Source: Candidatus Nanoarchaeia archaeon (lineage in GTDB: Archaea; Nanobdellota; Nanobdellia; Woesearchaeales; JANQNE01). From it: a stretch of DNA of 64,000 bases. Below are positions 8,060 to 16,831 of this stretch, in pieces. Made by a program: the position numbers and the translations under genes. Numbering within the stretch: the stretch's first letter is position 1; each line of letters opens with the position of its first letter. Location of the stretch: positions 35,406 to 99,405 of the forward strand of contig JANQNE010000007.1 of assembly GCA_028279725.1 (NCBI GenBank). The letters are read 5' to 3'. A model generated the notes under the pieces. It was not told the origin of the DNA. It was given only the letters and a program-made list of their open reading frames with translations, and made no database searches.

Positions 8060-8638
8060 TTAAACCTTTCTGCCTAAGCCGAATATCTTCCTTGCCAATA
8101 ACAATCTTGACTTTGCATCAGTAGCTTTCTCTTCAGCATCTATCATAGTTGTCTTTCCGACATATGCCATCATATCCCACCTTGACAATCCAAGCAGCTC
8201 AGCAACCTTCCCCATCGATATTCCATGCCCATATATCTCAGATCCCTTCTTGACCTTGGATTTTTCTATAACTTCCTGCATATACAGGTCTAACTTATCA
8301 TCCATATCAGCTATCTTCTTCAATATCCTGTTCCTTCCAGCCTTATATCTTTCAATATTTCCGTTAAGCAGCTGCTTCTTACAATATTCAAAATCACTCA
8401 TCACAGAATCTATAAACTGCTGCACTCTCCTTTCTTCCTGCTTGCTTGACATCTCGACTATCTTTGTCAGAGAATACACTATCACAGCAAAAGCAGTAGA
8501 ACTCTGGGACTGAAACACGCTCGCATTATGTATAGTGTAGTTGCTGTACTTCCTTAAAGCCAATATATCTTTATCCCTAAGAGCAGCAGTAACCTTTTCT
8601 ATAAGATCTAGAATATTCTCTTTTATTATATCCCTCAT
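8060..8638 (-). CDS. helical protein with C-terminal HTH (UPF0175-like), possible regulator
   Basis: A 192-aa protein. The first 135 residues are helical and charged. From about 138 there is a helix-turn-helix-like segment (G-H-G-I-S-M-G-K-V-A-E-L-L-G-L-S-R-W) resembling UPF0175 proteins, which often pair with PIN toxins. A TATA box (8661-8669, minus) lies about 27 nt upstream of the ATG, consistent with a leaderless transcript. The RtcB-like gene follows after 42 nt with its own possible TATA, so the three genes HTH, RtcB-like and PIN may form one unit or two. A regulatory or antitoxin role is inference. Confidence 0.6.
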   Translation of the reverse strand: MRDIIKENILDLIEKVTAALRDKDILALRKYSNYTIHNASVFQSQSSTAFAVIVYSLTKIVEMSSKQEERRVQQFIDSVMSDFEYCKKQLLNGNIERYKAGRNRILKKIADMDDKLDLYMQEVIEKSKVKKGSEIYGHGISMGKVAELLGLSRWDMMAYVGKTTMIDAEEKATDAKSRLLLARKIFGLGRKV

Positions 8639-8660
8639 ACATCATTAATTGGCTTCTGCT

Positions 8661-8692
8661 TATTTAAATCTTTCTCACAAAACATTTATATA
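8661..8692. promoter_or_regulatory. divergent leaderless promoters
   Basis: TTTAAATAA (8661-8669, minus strand) serves the HTH gene starting at 8638. ATTTATATA (8684-8692, plus strand) serves the ATPase gene starting at 8717. Each is 25-30 nt from its start codon. Confidence 0.6.
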
Positions 8693-8716
8693 CAACACAT
8701 ACATATTAAATCAAAA

Positions 8717-10753
8717 ATGAAAAAAGCATTTCTAGGAAATATAGAAGAAGAAAAGTTTGAGTTTCCGCTGGAAGCTCTAAAAAAACATTTCATCGCTCTA
8801 GGATCCAGCGGTTCTGGAAAGACAGTATTATGTAAAGTGATTATGGAAGAAGCTGCAAGAAATAAGATCCCAGCAATAATCTTAGACCCGCAAGGAGACT
8901 TGGCAAGCTTAGCGATCCTTGGAAAAGACACAGAAAAGCAAGGAATCACAAAAGACATGCAGGACTCATACACAAAAAACACAAAGATAACAATATTTAC
9001 TCCATGTTCTTCAAAAGGAGTTCCTATATGCATCAATCCATTAAAAGTTCCCAAAGAAAAGATAGAAAAAGAAGAGCTCATAAACATAATCCAGCAGGTT
9101 GCTAACGCAACAGCGAATCTTCTTGGCTACAGGGATGACGACAGAGGTCATGCTGCACAGAGTATAATATACTTCGTCCTTTTAGACTCATACGAGACAA
9201 AAAAAGACATCAAATCATTCTCAAACTTAGCAAACATAATAGAAAATCTGCCAGAGAAGATAAAAGAAAAGGCAAGAGAATTCACATCAAGCAGCAGAGA
9301 CATAAAAGAATTGGTAAGAAAGATAAAATACCTTACAATAGGTGGAAAAAATCTCCTCTTCCAGTTCGGAATCCCGCTAAACATAGAAACTCTCCTAAAG
9401 AATAAGGAAAATAAGACACAGATCAGTATAATATACCTGAACACATTAAGATCAGAGAAAGAAAAACATTTCTTCCTTGCTATGCTGTCAACTTCATTAT
9501 ACCAATGGATGTTAAGCAACCCATCAAAAAATCTGCAGGCTCTATACTACATTGATGAAATAGCAGAATACATTCCAGCAGGAGCAAAAAAACCAGTTAC
9601 AAAAGAAATACTCCAATTAATCTTCAAACAGGCAAGAAAATATGGAGTTGGCTGCGTGATCTCAACACAAAACCCAGGAGATATAGACTACAAAGCATTT
9701 GCTCAGTTCGGAACTTGGGCTGTAGGAAGATTAACAACTAAGCAGGACAGAGATAAGATCAAAGACGCACTAAAATCATTAGCAGGATCACAGATAAACA
9801 CGATAATCGACGAACTTCCAAAACTTCAGCCTTCTGAATTTATCTTCTTCTCACCGGATGTACTGAAAGACATAAAGAAGCTAAAAAGCAGATATCTGAT
9901 CACAAAACACACAACACTGACAGAAAATGACGTAAAGAAGATTATCCCGGAATCAATAAGAAATAAATTCAAGCATATAGAAGAACAGCCTGAAGAAAAC
10001 AAACCAACAGAAAAGACAATGCCTCATCTCCATATAGGAATAAGAAGCAAACAATTAAACAGGATAGTTGAATCAAAAAAGAAAAGAGCTCTGATAGTTC
10101 TAGGTCCAAAGAACGAAAGCATAGAAGAAATCAAACTTTTCTTCAAGCCGATTATTATGACAAAAATCAGGCAGATGAAAAGAGGATTGATAAAAAAGAC
10201 AATAGAAGAACACATCGTCCTCTTCGACGGGATCAACGGAGATCTGCTAAGATTCAAGAATAATTCATTAAAAAATCTAGACGGCTTCTCACATCTATTA
10301 GGGTTAACAGACGACGAAATCACAATAATAAGAATCTTATCAAAATCAACAAGAGACCTAACATCATCAGACATAGCAGCAACATTAGGACTCACAGAAT
10401 CACTTGTAAAAAAGACAGTAACTAATCTTATGAAAAAGAAGATAGTCTCTTATTCAGGAAAAGCTGGAAAAACACACCTATGGAACTCTCTAATAAAAAT
10501 AAACATCCCAGAAATAGTCAGCAAAGTATCTTCCCCAGAACTCACAATCTCAGAAGAGCCAGAAGATGCTGAAATCATAAAAGAAAAAGTTAACATAGAC
10601 CAGCTTTCAGATGCAGTCAGGTCATATTTCAAGAGCTCAAATATAGTTGAGCACTACACAATCTATTATCCTTTCTATCAGATTAAGCTCAACGACAAGA
10701 ACAAAATCCGTGTTCTGAACATCAGTGCAGTCAGCGGAAAGGTTATAGACTAG
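8717..10753 (+). CDS. HerA/DUF853-like ATPase with winged-helix region
   Basis: A 678-aa P-loop ATPase of the HerA/VirB4 group. Walker A is G-S-S-G-S-G-K-T at 29-36, followed by I-L-D-P-Q-G-D-L. The Walker B region is L-Y-Y-I-D-E-I-A-E-Y-I-P near residue 285, and a sensor-like V-I-S-T-Q-N-P follows. This layout resembles the YjgR/DUF853 branch. About residues 535-590 look like a winged helix (D-I-A-A-T-L-G-L-T-E-S-L-V), suggesting DNA binding. The start is a leaderless ATG. The substrate (DNA repair, plasmid or pilus-type transfer) is not evident from the neighbours. Confidence 0.8.
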   Translation: MKKAFLGNIEEEKFEFPLEALKKHFIALGSSGSGKTVLCKVIMEEAARNKIPAIILDPQGDLASLAILGKDTEKQGITKDMQDSYTKNTKITIFTPCSSKGVPICINPLKVPKEKIEKEELINIIQQVANATANLLGYRDDDRGHAAQSIIYFVLLDSYETKKDIKSFSNLANIIENLPEKIKEKAREFTSSSRDIKELVRKIKYLTIGGKNLLFQFGIPLNIETLLKNKENKTQISIIYLNTLRSEKEKHFFLAMLSTSLYQWMLSNPSKNLQALYYIDEIAEYIPAGAKKPVTKEILQLIFKQARKYGVGCVISTQNPGDIDYKAFAQFGTWAVGRLTTKQDRDKIKDALKSLAGSQINTIIDELPKLQPSEFIFFSPDVLKDIKKLKSRYLITKHTTLTENDVKKIIPESIRNKFKHIEEQPEENKPTEKTMPHLHIGIRSKQLNRIVESKKKRALIVLGPKNESIEEIKLFFKPIIMTKIRQMKRGLIKKTIEEHIVLFDGINGDLLRFKNNSLKNLDGFSHLLGLTDDEITIIRILSKSTRDLTSSDIAATLGLTESLVKKTVTNLMKKKIVSYSGKAGKTHLWNSLIKINIPEIVSKVSSPELTISEEPEDAEIIKEKVNIDQLSDAVRSYFKSSNIVEHYTIYYPFYQIKLNDKNKIRVLNISAVSGKVID

Positions 10754-10756
10754 ATC

Positions 10757-10848
10757 GTATAGTGCCAAGCGTAGTTCTCCAATAAACATCTATAAAAACC
10801 AGAATCTGAAGCACGTCAATAAAGAAAATAGTCCGAAGCGCACTATAC
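10757..10848. ncRNA. structured intergenic element B (candidate RNA, related to 4372-4462)
   Basis: It starts 3 nt after the ATPase stop. A perfect 9-bp stem pairs GTATAGTGC (10757-10765) with GCACTATAC (10840-10848). Inside are AGCGTA (10768-10773), ATCTGA (10804-10809) and GAAGCG (10835-10840), the same motifs and spacing as at 4372-4462. The two closing stems differ in sequence but both pair. A TTTAAA element at 10866-10873 could drive it on the minus strand. On the plus strand it would be a 3' UTR structure. Confidence 0.5.
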
Positions 10849-10906
10849 AATGCAGAACAGAAAACTATTTAAACGATAATGATTTAGTATTCTAGAGTGA
10901 GGAGTT

Positions 10907-11542
10907 ATGATTGGATTTTTTAAGAGCTTTTTAAACAAGTTTGTCTTGGACCTTTTCAAGAGGAAGAAACACATAAAGTTAGGTCTATATGGACCTCCAA
11001 ATGGAGGAAAAACAACTCTGGCTAACAGGGTCTGCCAAGACTGGCTTGGTGAAGATATGGGTTCTGTATCAAATGTAGCTCATGAGACAAGAGAGATCCA
11101 GATCAAAGAGCAGATCAATATAAAATCAAACGGAAAAGAACTTTCTTTCAACTTGGTCGACACACCAGGTATTGCAACAAGAATAGACTATGAAGAATTC
11201 TTGAAATTTGGAATGAAAGAAAAGCAGGCTAAAGCAAGAGCAAAAGAAGCTACAAAAGGAGTTATAGACTCTGTAAAATGGCTTGACAACATGGATGCTG
11301 TTGTAGTCGTATTAGACTCAACAAAAGACCCTTATTCACAGGTAAACATAACGATAATAGGAAACCTTGCAGCAAGAAACATACCAGTCCTTATTGCAGC
11401 GAACAAGGTTGACCTGAAAAAATCAAAGATAAAGAAAATAGAAGAGGCATTCCCTCAATATGATGTTGTTGGTGTTTCAGCTAAATACGGCAACAATGTA
11501 GATAACTTCTACGGTGCATTATTCAAGATCGCAGGTAAATAA
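10907..11542 (+). CDS. arvA: ArvA/OapA-type small GTPase
   Basis: Era-like GTPase of 211 aa. G1 is G-P-P-N-G-G-K-T near residue 29, G3 is D-T-P-G, G4 is A-N-K-V-D and G5 is V-S-A-K. An N-terminal amphipathic segment (F-F-K-S-F-L-N-K-F) could touch the membrane. The next two genes are the DUF2073 and zinc-ribbon partners that accompany this GTPase across archaea. In Haloferax this set is known as OapABC/ArvABC and is linked to extracellular vesicle formation (from memory). The start has a GAGGAG site and a TATA element at 10866-10873. Three genes with 1-3 nt gaps make an operon. Confidence 0.8.
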   Translation: MIGFFKSFLNKFVLDLFKRKKHIKLGLYGPPNGGKTTLANRVCQDWLGEDMGSVSNVAHETREIQIKEQINIKSNGKELSFNLVDTPGIATRIDYEEFLKFGMKEKQAKARAKEATKGVIDSVKWLDNMDAVVVVLDSTKDPYSQVNITIIGNLAARNIPVLIAANKVDLKKSKIKKIEEAFPQYDVVGVSAKYGNNVDNFYGALFKIAGK

Positions 11543-11543
11543 G

Positions 11544-11936
11544 ATGGTTACACTACAATTTATCCCATACAATGATATTGAAGCATTATCTTCTGCTAAG
11601 AGGATCCAGAAACTTCTTAATGTGGTCAAAGACAACAAGATAGTCCTGCTTCAAGGAAGACTAAAAAAAGAAGAAGAGAAAGACCTGATAGAGATAACTA
11701 TGGAAGAGATCGACGAGAAATTCAAAGGTATAGAGCTCTCAGTCATATATCCAAATAAAAATTACAAAACTTTTGCAGAAAAGTTCAAGAAAGGTGTCTA
11801 TGAGTTCTTATTAGGAGACAGGACAGGCATGACTATCATAGGCCCTGCAACTGTTGTAAAAGAGATAAAGAAAGATCCTAACAAGATCGAGCTTTTCACA
11901 AAAGAAGGAAAGACAAAAAGAAGGAAAAAGAGGTAA
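11544..11936 (+). CDS. arvB: OapB/ArvB family protein (DUF2073)
   Basis: A 130-aa protein of the archaeal DUF2073 family, always found next to the Era-like GTPase. It starts with M-V-T-L-Q-F-I-P-Y and has a Gly-rich G-D-R-T-G-M-T-I-I-G-P segment near residue 95 and a basic Lys/Arg tail. The ATG at 11544 directly follows the GTPase stop codon; a longer reading from 11514 would overlap the GTPase and is unlikely. Confidence 0.8.
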   Translation: MVTLQFIPYNDIEALSSAKRIQKLLNVVKDNKIVLLQGRLKKEEEKDLIEITMEEIDEKFKGIELSVIYPNKNYKTFAEKFKKGVYEFLLGDRTGMTIIGPATVVKEIKKDPNKIELFTKEGKTKRRKKR

Positions 11937-11939
11937 AAT

Positions 11940-12314
11940 ATGCCACACCAGTGTGTTCGTTGCAACACTTTCTTTGAAGATGGTTCTGAAGAGATCCTGA
12001 AAGGCTGCAAATGCGGCGGAAAACTGTTCTTCTACATTAAAAAACAGAAACTTGAAGAGATCAAGAAAGAAGAGCTTCCAAAACTTACAAAAAAAGAGGT
12101 CAAAGAAGTAGAAAAAGATGTCTTTGAGTTGGTCGGTTCTAGCATAGACAAAGAAAAACCAATAGTTCTAGACATAGAAGCGATAAGAGTTCTAAAACCG
12201 GGAAAATATGAACTAGATCTAGTGCACTTATTCAAGAACGAACCTTTAATCTTCAAACTAGAGGAAGGTAAATACATGATCGATCTTCCTGCAAGTTTCA
12301 AGCAGGAAGATTAA
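11940..12314 (+). CDS. arvC: OapC/ArvC family zinc-ribbon protein
   Basis: A 124-aa protein. It starts with a zinc ribbon (C-V-R-C near residue 5 and C-K-C-G near residue 28). A charged helical linker and a beta-rich C-terminal domain (V-L-D-I-E-A-I-R-V-L-K-P-G-K-Y) follow. It is the third gene of the GTPase operon, 3 nt after arvB. Its stop overlaps the stop of the convergent GGDEF gene by 4 nt. Confidence 0.8.
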   Translation: MPHQCVRCNTFFEDGSEEILKGCKCGGKLFFYIKKQKLEEIKKEELPKLTKKEVKEVEKDVFELVGSSIDKEKPIVLDIEAIRVLKPGKYELDLVHLFKNEPLIFKLEEGKYMIDLPASFKQED

Positions 12315-13090
12315 GCTGCCTTTGATTGCGGCATTGGTTCGTAAAACTCTTCTGGTCTCAATGGTATTACATTCATACCTCCATCTTGATCAACATTAAC
12401 TACTTTATTCCTTCCTTCTTTTTTCTTCGCACGATATAGTCCTTTATCCGCTCTATCGATTGCATCTTGTAATGTCTCATATTCAGGATTAAACTGAGTT
12501 ACACCTATACTTAAAGTAACATCTATCTTTCTTCCATCTGAAGCTATATAATCATGTTGTTCAACTATACCCCTTATTCTCTCTGCAGCATTAGCTGCGC
12601 CATCCGCATCAGCCTTAAAGAATATTACCATCTCATCTCCACCATACCTGGTCGGAATTGATGTATATTTTGAAATAAGATCCAATGCTCTTGGTTCATA
12701 ACCTGGATCATGCTTATGTCTTGTATTCTCAGATATCAATCTTGTTGTCTCTCTTAATACATAATCTCCTCCAGGTATGTGGCCGTAATTATCATTAATT
12801 TGTTTAAAATGATCATAATCAACAAAAGCAACAGATATTGGGCCCTCAGTCATTGCATATCTCTCTAATTCAGGTGTGATATGCTTTTCAAAATAAAATT
12901 TAGTGAAAGCCTTAGTAGTGCCATCACGAGGAGCTCCTGCAGACAGTACTTCTTCCGAAAACTCAGGATTATTAAGAGCTAGATGCTTTATTGCATCCAA
13001 AAGTCCTAGCTTATCTCCTTCACTTAGTGTATTTGGATCTAAATTCATTAAATCATCAATCGTCCTGTTCTGCGTTTTTACCTCATTCAT
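12311..13090 (-). CDS. stand-alone GGDEF domain protein with GGDEM signature
   Basis: A 259-aa protein consisting of a helical N-terminus and one GGDEF domain. V-D-Y-D-H-F-K-Q-I-N-D-N-Y-G-H at about 90-104 supplies the metal-binding Asp and substrate residues. The signature at 150-154 is G-G-D-E-M, so Phe is replaced by Met while the catalytic acidic pair is kept. About 15 residues (T-R-H-K-H-D and following) are inserted before the signature. There is no membrane segment or sensor domain. The ATG at 13090 is chosen because AGGTGAT lies just upstream; the GTG at 13099 belongs to that site. It lies next to another GGDEF gene, transcribed divergently. Confidence 0.85.
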   Translation of the reverse strand: MNEVKTQNRTIDDLMNLDPNTLSEGDKLGLLDAIKHLALNNPEFSEEVLSAGAPRDGTTKAFTKFYFEKHITPELERYAMTEGPISVAFVDYDHFKQINDNYGHIPGGDYVLRETTRLISENTRHKHDPGYEPRALDLISKYTSIPTRYGGDEMVIFFKADADGAANAAERIRGIVEQHDYIASDGRKIDVTLSIGVTQFNPEYETLQDAIDRADKGLYRAKKKEGRNKVVNVDQDGGMNVIPLRPEEFYEPMPQSKAA

Positions 13091-13217
13091 TCTAATCACC
13101 TACTATTAAAGACCTTCAGAAATATATATTTTACCAACGTTGATTTATAAAGTACGTTATGTATATATTTTTACTATATAAAGAATCATCCAAAAACCTT
13201 AAAAACTTCATTAACTT

Positions 13218-14789
13218 ATGTTAAAAACTATGGAAAACAGCAAGCTTGACAAGCTAATTGACCTTAAGACCTGGAAAAAGATCCAGGACAAGTTCTCTCA
13301 GGTTATCATAAATACTATCCAGACTATTGATGAAAAAGGAAATATAATCATCAAATCCGGAGACTTTCCGTTCTACTGCCAGATCATACAGTCAAAAGAC
13401 AAATGCAATAAATGTCATAAATGCAGAAAAGAAAAATTTGAAGAACTAAAAAACAAAGAAGATGAGATTCTTATCTACTATTGCCCTTTCGGCCTTCTTA
13501 ACATAATGGTCCCTGTTAAGGTCAAAGATGAACAGATTGGAGCTGTTCTTTGTTCTTCTGTTGTAAAAAAGACAAGAAATGTTCCTTTATGCAGGAGAGT
13601 TTCAGAAGAGATAAAAGTAGAAGCCATGGAATTATTGGACGCAATAAAAGAGATAAAGATCAGGGAAACGACAGATGTTGAAAAAATTGCAACACTATTA
13701 TATAGCTTATCGCAGACAATCCCTGGATTAGTCCACGAAAAACATACAACAGACAAAAAGGTTTCTGAGTTAGAGATCCTCCACAAGATCACAGGCCTTC
13801 TTAACTCAACACTTAACACAGAAAAGATATTCAAGTCAATGATAAACTTCACTATAGACTCAGGAATTGGTGATGCATGCTCTATAACAATATTTGACAA
13901 AGAAAACAAAAGATATGTTCTTAATGAAAAAAACATCCCCAAACAATACGCAGAATTTGAAAAAGAGATAATGACAGATGTCCTAAAGACAAGAGATAAT
14001 GTTTTCATACCGTTCATCAGCTCTGATGAAAGGTTCAAATCAGACTCAAACATAAATATTTATTCATCTTCAATCTCTCTGCCAATTAAAATAAATGATG
14101 TCATAATCGGAGCTATAACAATATACTCAAACTCTATTGACAAACTAAAAGATAACATAGATTTCTTATCCATCATAGCAAACCAGTCTGCTATGGCGAT
14201 CCAGAACGCAAGACAGTATTCAAAGATCAAACAACTCGCGATAACAGACAACTTAACTAGCTTATACAACAGAAGATATTTCATGGAACTTCTAAAGAAC
14301 GAAGTTATTAGAAGTGGAAGAGCTAAAAAACCTCTGTCAGTAGCATTGTTAGACATAGATAACTTTGGAAACTACAACAACACACATGGACATCCTATGG
14401 GAGACAGGCTTCTCAGAGAACTCGCAGACATTCTAAAATCAAACATCAGATCCATAGACACAGTCGGAAGATATGGAGGAGAAGAGTTCATAATTGTACT
14501 TCCTGAAGCAAATCCTGATGAGGCTGCTATCGCAGGAGAAAGGATAAGAAAAGCAGTAGAAGAGCAGTACTTTGAAGGAGAAGAAGAGCAGCCAAACGGA
14601 AGTGTAACCATCAGTCTAGGAGTTGCAACCTGCATAAACAACTCATTAAATCATGAAGAGCTTATCAAAGAAGCTGACAAAGCTTTATACAAGGCAAAAA
14701 ACGCAGGAAAAAATAAAGTCATAACATCAATCATAGTTGATAAGAATCTGGGTGCTATAAGTAAAGACATCTCAAAAGATAAAAAATAA
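13218..14789 (+). CDS. PocR-GAF-GGDEF sensor diguanylate cyclase
   Basis: A 523-aa soluble signalling protein. Residues 10-175 match a PocR-type sensory domain, with a Cys cluster (Cys54, 63, 66, 69, 89) and the Y-Y-C-P-F-G-L segment. A GAF domain covers about 180-335, and a GGDEF domain with intact G-G-E-E-F at 420-424 covers about 340-505. An R-S-I-D at 411-414 sits at the place of the c-di-GMP feedback site. Of the three GGDEF proteins here, this one is most likely to be an active, product-inhibited cyclase. PocR domains bind small ligands; the Cys cluster could hold metal or sense redox (inference). A TATA box near 13175-13183 precedes the ATG; Met5 at 13230 is an alternative start. Confidence 0.88.
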   Translation: MLKTMENSKLDKLIDLKTWKKIQDKFSQVIINTIQTIDEKGNIIIKSGDFPFYCQIIQSKDKCNKCHKCRKEKFEELKNKEDEILIYYCPFGLLNIMVPVKVKDEQIGAVLCSSVVKKTRNVPLCRRVSEEIKVEAMELLDAIKEIKIRETTDVEKIATLLYSLSQTIPGLVHEKHTTDKKVSELEILHKITGLLNSTLNTEKIFKSMINFTIDSGIGDACSITIFDKENKRYVLNEKNIPKQYAEFEKEIMTDVLKTRDNVFIPFISSDERFKSDSNINIYSSSISLPIKINDVIIGAITIYSNSIDKLKDNIDFLSIIANQSAMAIQNARQYSKIKQLAITDNLTSLYNRRYFMELLKNEVIRSGRAKKPLSVALLDIDNFGNYNNTHGHPMGDRLLRELADILKSNIRSIDTVGRYGGEEFIIVLPEANPDEAAIAGERIRKAVEEQYFEGEEEQPNGSVTISLGVATCINNSLNHEELIKEADKALYKAKNAGKNKVITSIIVDKNLGAISKDISKDKK

Positions 14790-15989
14790 TCATTTGTTGC
14801 TTATTATTTCTACAACATCTCCTTGCTTAAGCTGATGTTCTTTTCCCACAGTCATCTTTGTCTTCACATCAACAGCTCTGATAAACTTATCCCCAAAATC
14901 ACTGTGAAGCCTATACGCAAAATCCAGCGCAGTTGTTCCAGGAGGCATCAAAAAACAGTCAGGAAGTACTCTTCCTTCACTATCCTCTAACTTATTCACT
15001 CCACCAGGAAATATTGCAATATACTTAAGAAGATCAAATACTGCCTTATCCAAGACTTCCTGCACACCAGTGCTTCCGTATTTCTCTAAAATATTCTTTC
15101 TGATAAATTCAAGAGCTGTCTTCTGCTTATCATTAAGCTTTCCTTCATCAAGGATCTCAAAATCTTTCTCTCCAGGAATATATTTTATAACCTCATGCTT
15201 TGCAGCTTCCTTCAAAGCCAGTTCAGATTCTGCGCTGCACGGAACTAGCATAAGATCGCTAAACTGCTCTTTCAGTCTTTCAAAATTATCTTTTCCAGTT
15301 GGCATATCTATCTTATTGCAAGCTATGATCATCGGTTTTGTAAGCTTCCTAAGTTCAGTAGCTAGCTTAAGAAGGTCATCATCGCTCCACGAAGCTGGCT
15401 TTGAAGAATCCAGATCCATCTTTTTTATCACATCTTCAGCCATCTGCTCAGTAACCTTAAGACCGCTAAGTTGTTTGCCAAGAGCTTTGTGTATCTCTCC
15501 TTTCTCCTGCATGACTGTCCTGGCAAATTTCTCCCATCCTTTTTTTATGATCCCAAGATACCAAAAATCCAATTCTTCTTCCAGAAACTTAACATCATTT
15601 GCAGGATCATAGCTTCCCGCATCGACAGACTCCCCTTTCTCATTCGTTGTTCCAGCAACATCTATAACATGCACTAAAACATCTGCCTGCCTAAGATCAT
15701 CTAAAAACTGGTTTCCCATTCCATTTCCTTCATGAGCCCCAGGAACCAGACCAGCAACATCGATCATCTCGCATGGAACAAATCTTTTGTTATCAATACA
15801 GTATCCGTCACGTGGATTACAATGTACACCAAAATGCTTATCAGCACATTCTAATTTTACGTATCCAACTCCAGAATTTGGCTTTATTGTAGCAAAAGGA
15901 TAGTTAGCTATCTCCACTTCTGCCAAAGTAGCAGCCTTAAAAAAAGTAGATTTCCCGACGTTCGCTTTTCCCACAACCCCAACGATCAT
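14790..15989 (-). CDS. YchF/Ola1-type GTPase with TGS domain
   Basis: A 399-aa GTP/ATP-binding protein of the Obg superfamily. G1 is G-K-A-N-V-G-K-S-T at 7-15. The switch/G3 region is I-D-V-A-G-L-V-P-G-A-H-E-G, and G4 is N-K-I-D. The C-terminal 75 residues form a TGS domain (M-P-P-G-T-T-A-L-D-F-A-Y-R-L-H) that binds ribosomal RNA in relatives. The length and the His-containing P-G-A-H-E-G loop agree with archaeal YchF. GAGGATAAA precedes the ATG, and a TATA element lies at about 16013-16024 on the minus strand. Confidence 0.85.
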   Translation of the reverse strand: MIVGVVGKANVGKSTFFKAATLAEVEIANYPFATIKPNSGVGYVKLECADKHFGVHCNPRDGYCIDNKRFVPCEMIDVAGLVPGAHEGNGMGNQFLDDLRQADVLVHVIDVAGTTNEKGESVDAGSYDPANDVKFLEEELDFWYLGIIKKGWEKFARTVMQEKGEIHKALGKQLSGLKVTEQMAEDVIKKMDLDSSKPASWSDDDLLKLATELRKLTKPMIIACNKIDMPTGKDNFERLKEQFSDLMLVPCSAESELALKEAAKHEVIKYIPGEKDFEILDEGKLNDKQKTALEFIRKNILEKYGSTGVQEVLDKAVFDLLKYIAIFPGGVNKLEDSEGRVLPDCFLMPPGTTALDFAYRLHSDFGDKFIRAVDVKTKMTVGKEHQLKQGDVVEIISNK

Positions 15990-16082
15990 TTTATCCTCAT
16001 AAACTGGATGAGATTATATAAAGTTTTCTTTTTAACTCATAATTCCGAAAGTTATTTAAATAATCAAAGGTATTTTTAAAGC

Positions 16083-16691
16083 ATGCCTGCGAGACCAGTT
16101 GATCAAAACCCAGTTGTATGGGCTGCTGCTTTTAGACTGAAATACAAGGATGTTTTCCACCTTAAGAACTTCTACAGGATGATCCGTGAATGGCTTATGG
16201 AAAATGATTGGAAGGCAGCTGATGGATCAAAAGACCATTGGGAAGATTTCTATCTGCAAAAGCAGGATGAAGCTGGTTTCAAGGAGATCCACATATGGTG
16301 GAGGCCTCAGAAAACATTTAATACTTCTAGTTTCTATAAGTGGAAGCTGAAGATTGATTATAAGTGTCTTTACTTAAAATCAACAGAGATAATGCATCAA
16401 GGTAAGAAGCATAAGGTAGACAAAGGAGAAGTTGAGATGAAGATCAGGTCTTATCTTGAATTAGTCGGCTGGCAAAAATGGAAAGATCACTGGTTCTTGA
16501 AACATTTCTGGAATATTTATGTAAAACGTATCTATTTCAAAGAGCTTCTGAAATTAAAGCTCTCCTTATACAGGGAGACCTATGAGCTGCAGGATGCTAT
16601 GAAAAGGTTCCTTCAGATGAAGAGATTCCTCCCAACATTCGAAGGAGAGAAATTCCACGAGACAGAAGCCTATCCTTCTTGGAAAAAGTAA
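16083..16691 (+). CDS. Trp-rich conserved hypothetical protein
   Basis: I do not recognise this 202-aa protein. It is rich in Trp, Lys and Tyr, with repeated W-K/W-R pairs and no membrane segment or signal peptide. The aromatic/basic pattern suggests nucleic-acid or lipid-surface contact, but nothing specific can be said. A TATTTAAATAA box 27 nt upstream indicates a leaderless transcript. It is followed by tRNA-Thr on the same strand. Confidence 0.7.
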   Translation: MPARPVDQNPVVWAAAFRLKYKDVFHLKNFYRMIREWLMENDWKAADGSKDHWEDFYLQKQDEAGFKEIHIWWRPQKTFNTSSFYKWKLKIDYKCLYLKSTEIMHQGKKHKVDKGEVEMKIRSYLELVGWQKWKDHWFLKHFWNIYVKRIYFKELLKLKLSLYRETYELQDAMKRFLQMKRFLPTFEGEKFHETEAYPSWKK

Positions 16692-16744
16692 TTTTCTAGC
16701 GAAACTTTTTTAAAGTACTCTTTAATCCTCTGACTTATAACTAT

Positions 16745-16818
16745 GCCTCTGTAGCTTAGTTAGCTAGAGCGCGGGACTTGTAATCCCGAGGTCAGGGGTG
16801 CAACTCCCCTCAGAGGCT
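16745..16818 (+). tRNA. tRNA-Thr (anticodon TGT)
   Basis: Cloverleaf without intron. Acceptor GCCTCTG (16745-16751) pairs with CAGAGGC (16811-16817), and the discriminator is T. The anticodon stem CGGGA/TCCCG encloses the loop CTTGTAA, giving anticodon TGT. CCA is not encoded. Confidence 0.95.
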
Positions 16819-16831
16819 TTCCTGATCTAAA

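Noticed and set aside
8686..9087. Minus-strand open frame of 133 codons under the second HerA-like gene
   Set aside because: It is an antisense shadow of a gene with clear motifs; many similar shadows across the window were dismissed for the same reason.
4372..10848. The two related intergenic elements as copies of a mobile element (MITE)
   Set aside because: They have no target duplications and low overall identity; conservation is limited to short motifs and pairing ends.
12900..13220. c-di-GMP riboswitch near the GGDEF genes
   Set aside because: The intergenic stretch is short and AT-rich with only TATA boxes and ribosome binding sites; no GEMM-like core is visible.
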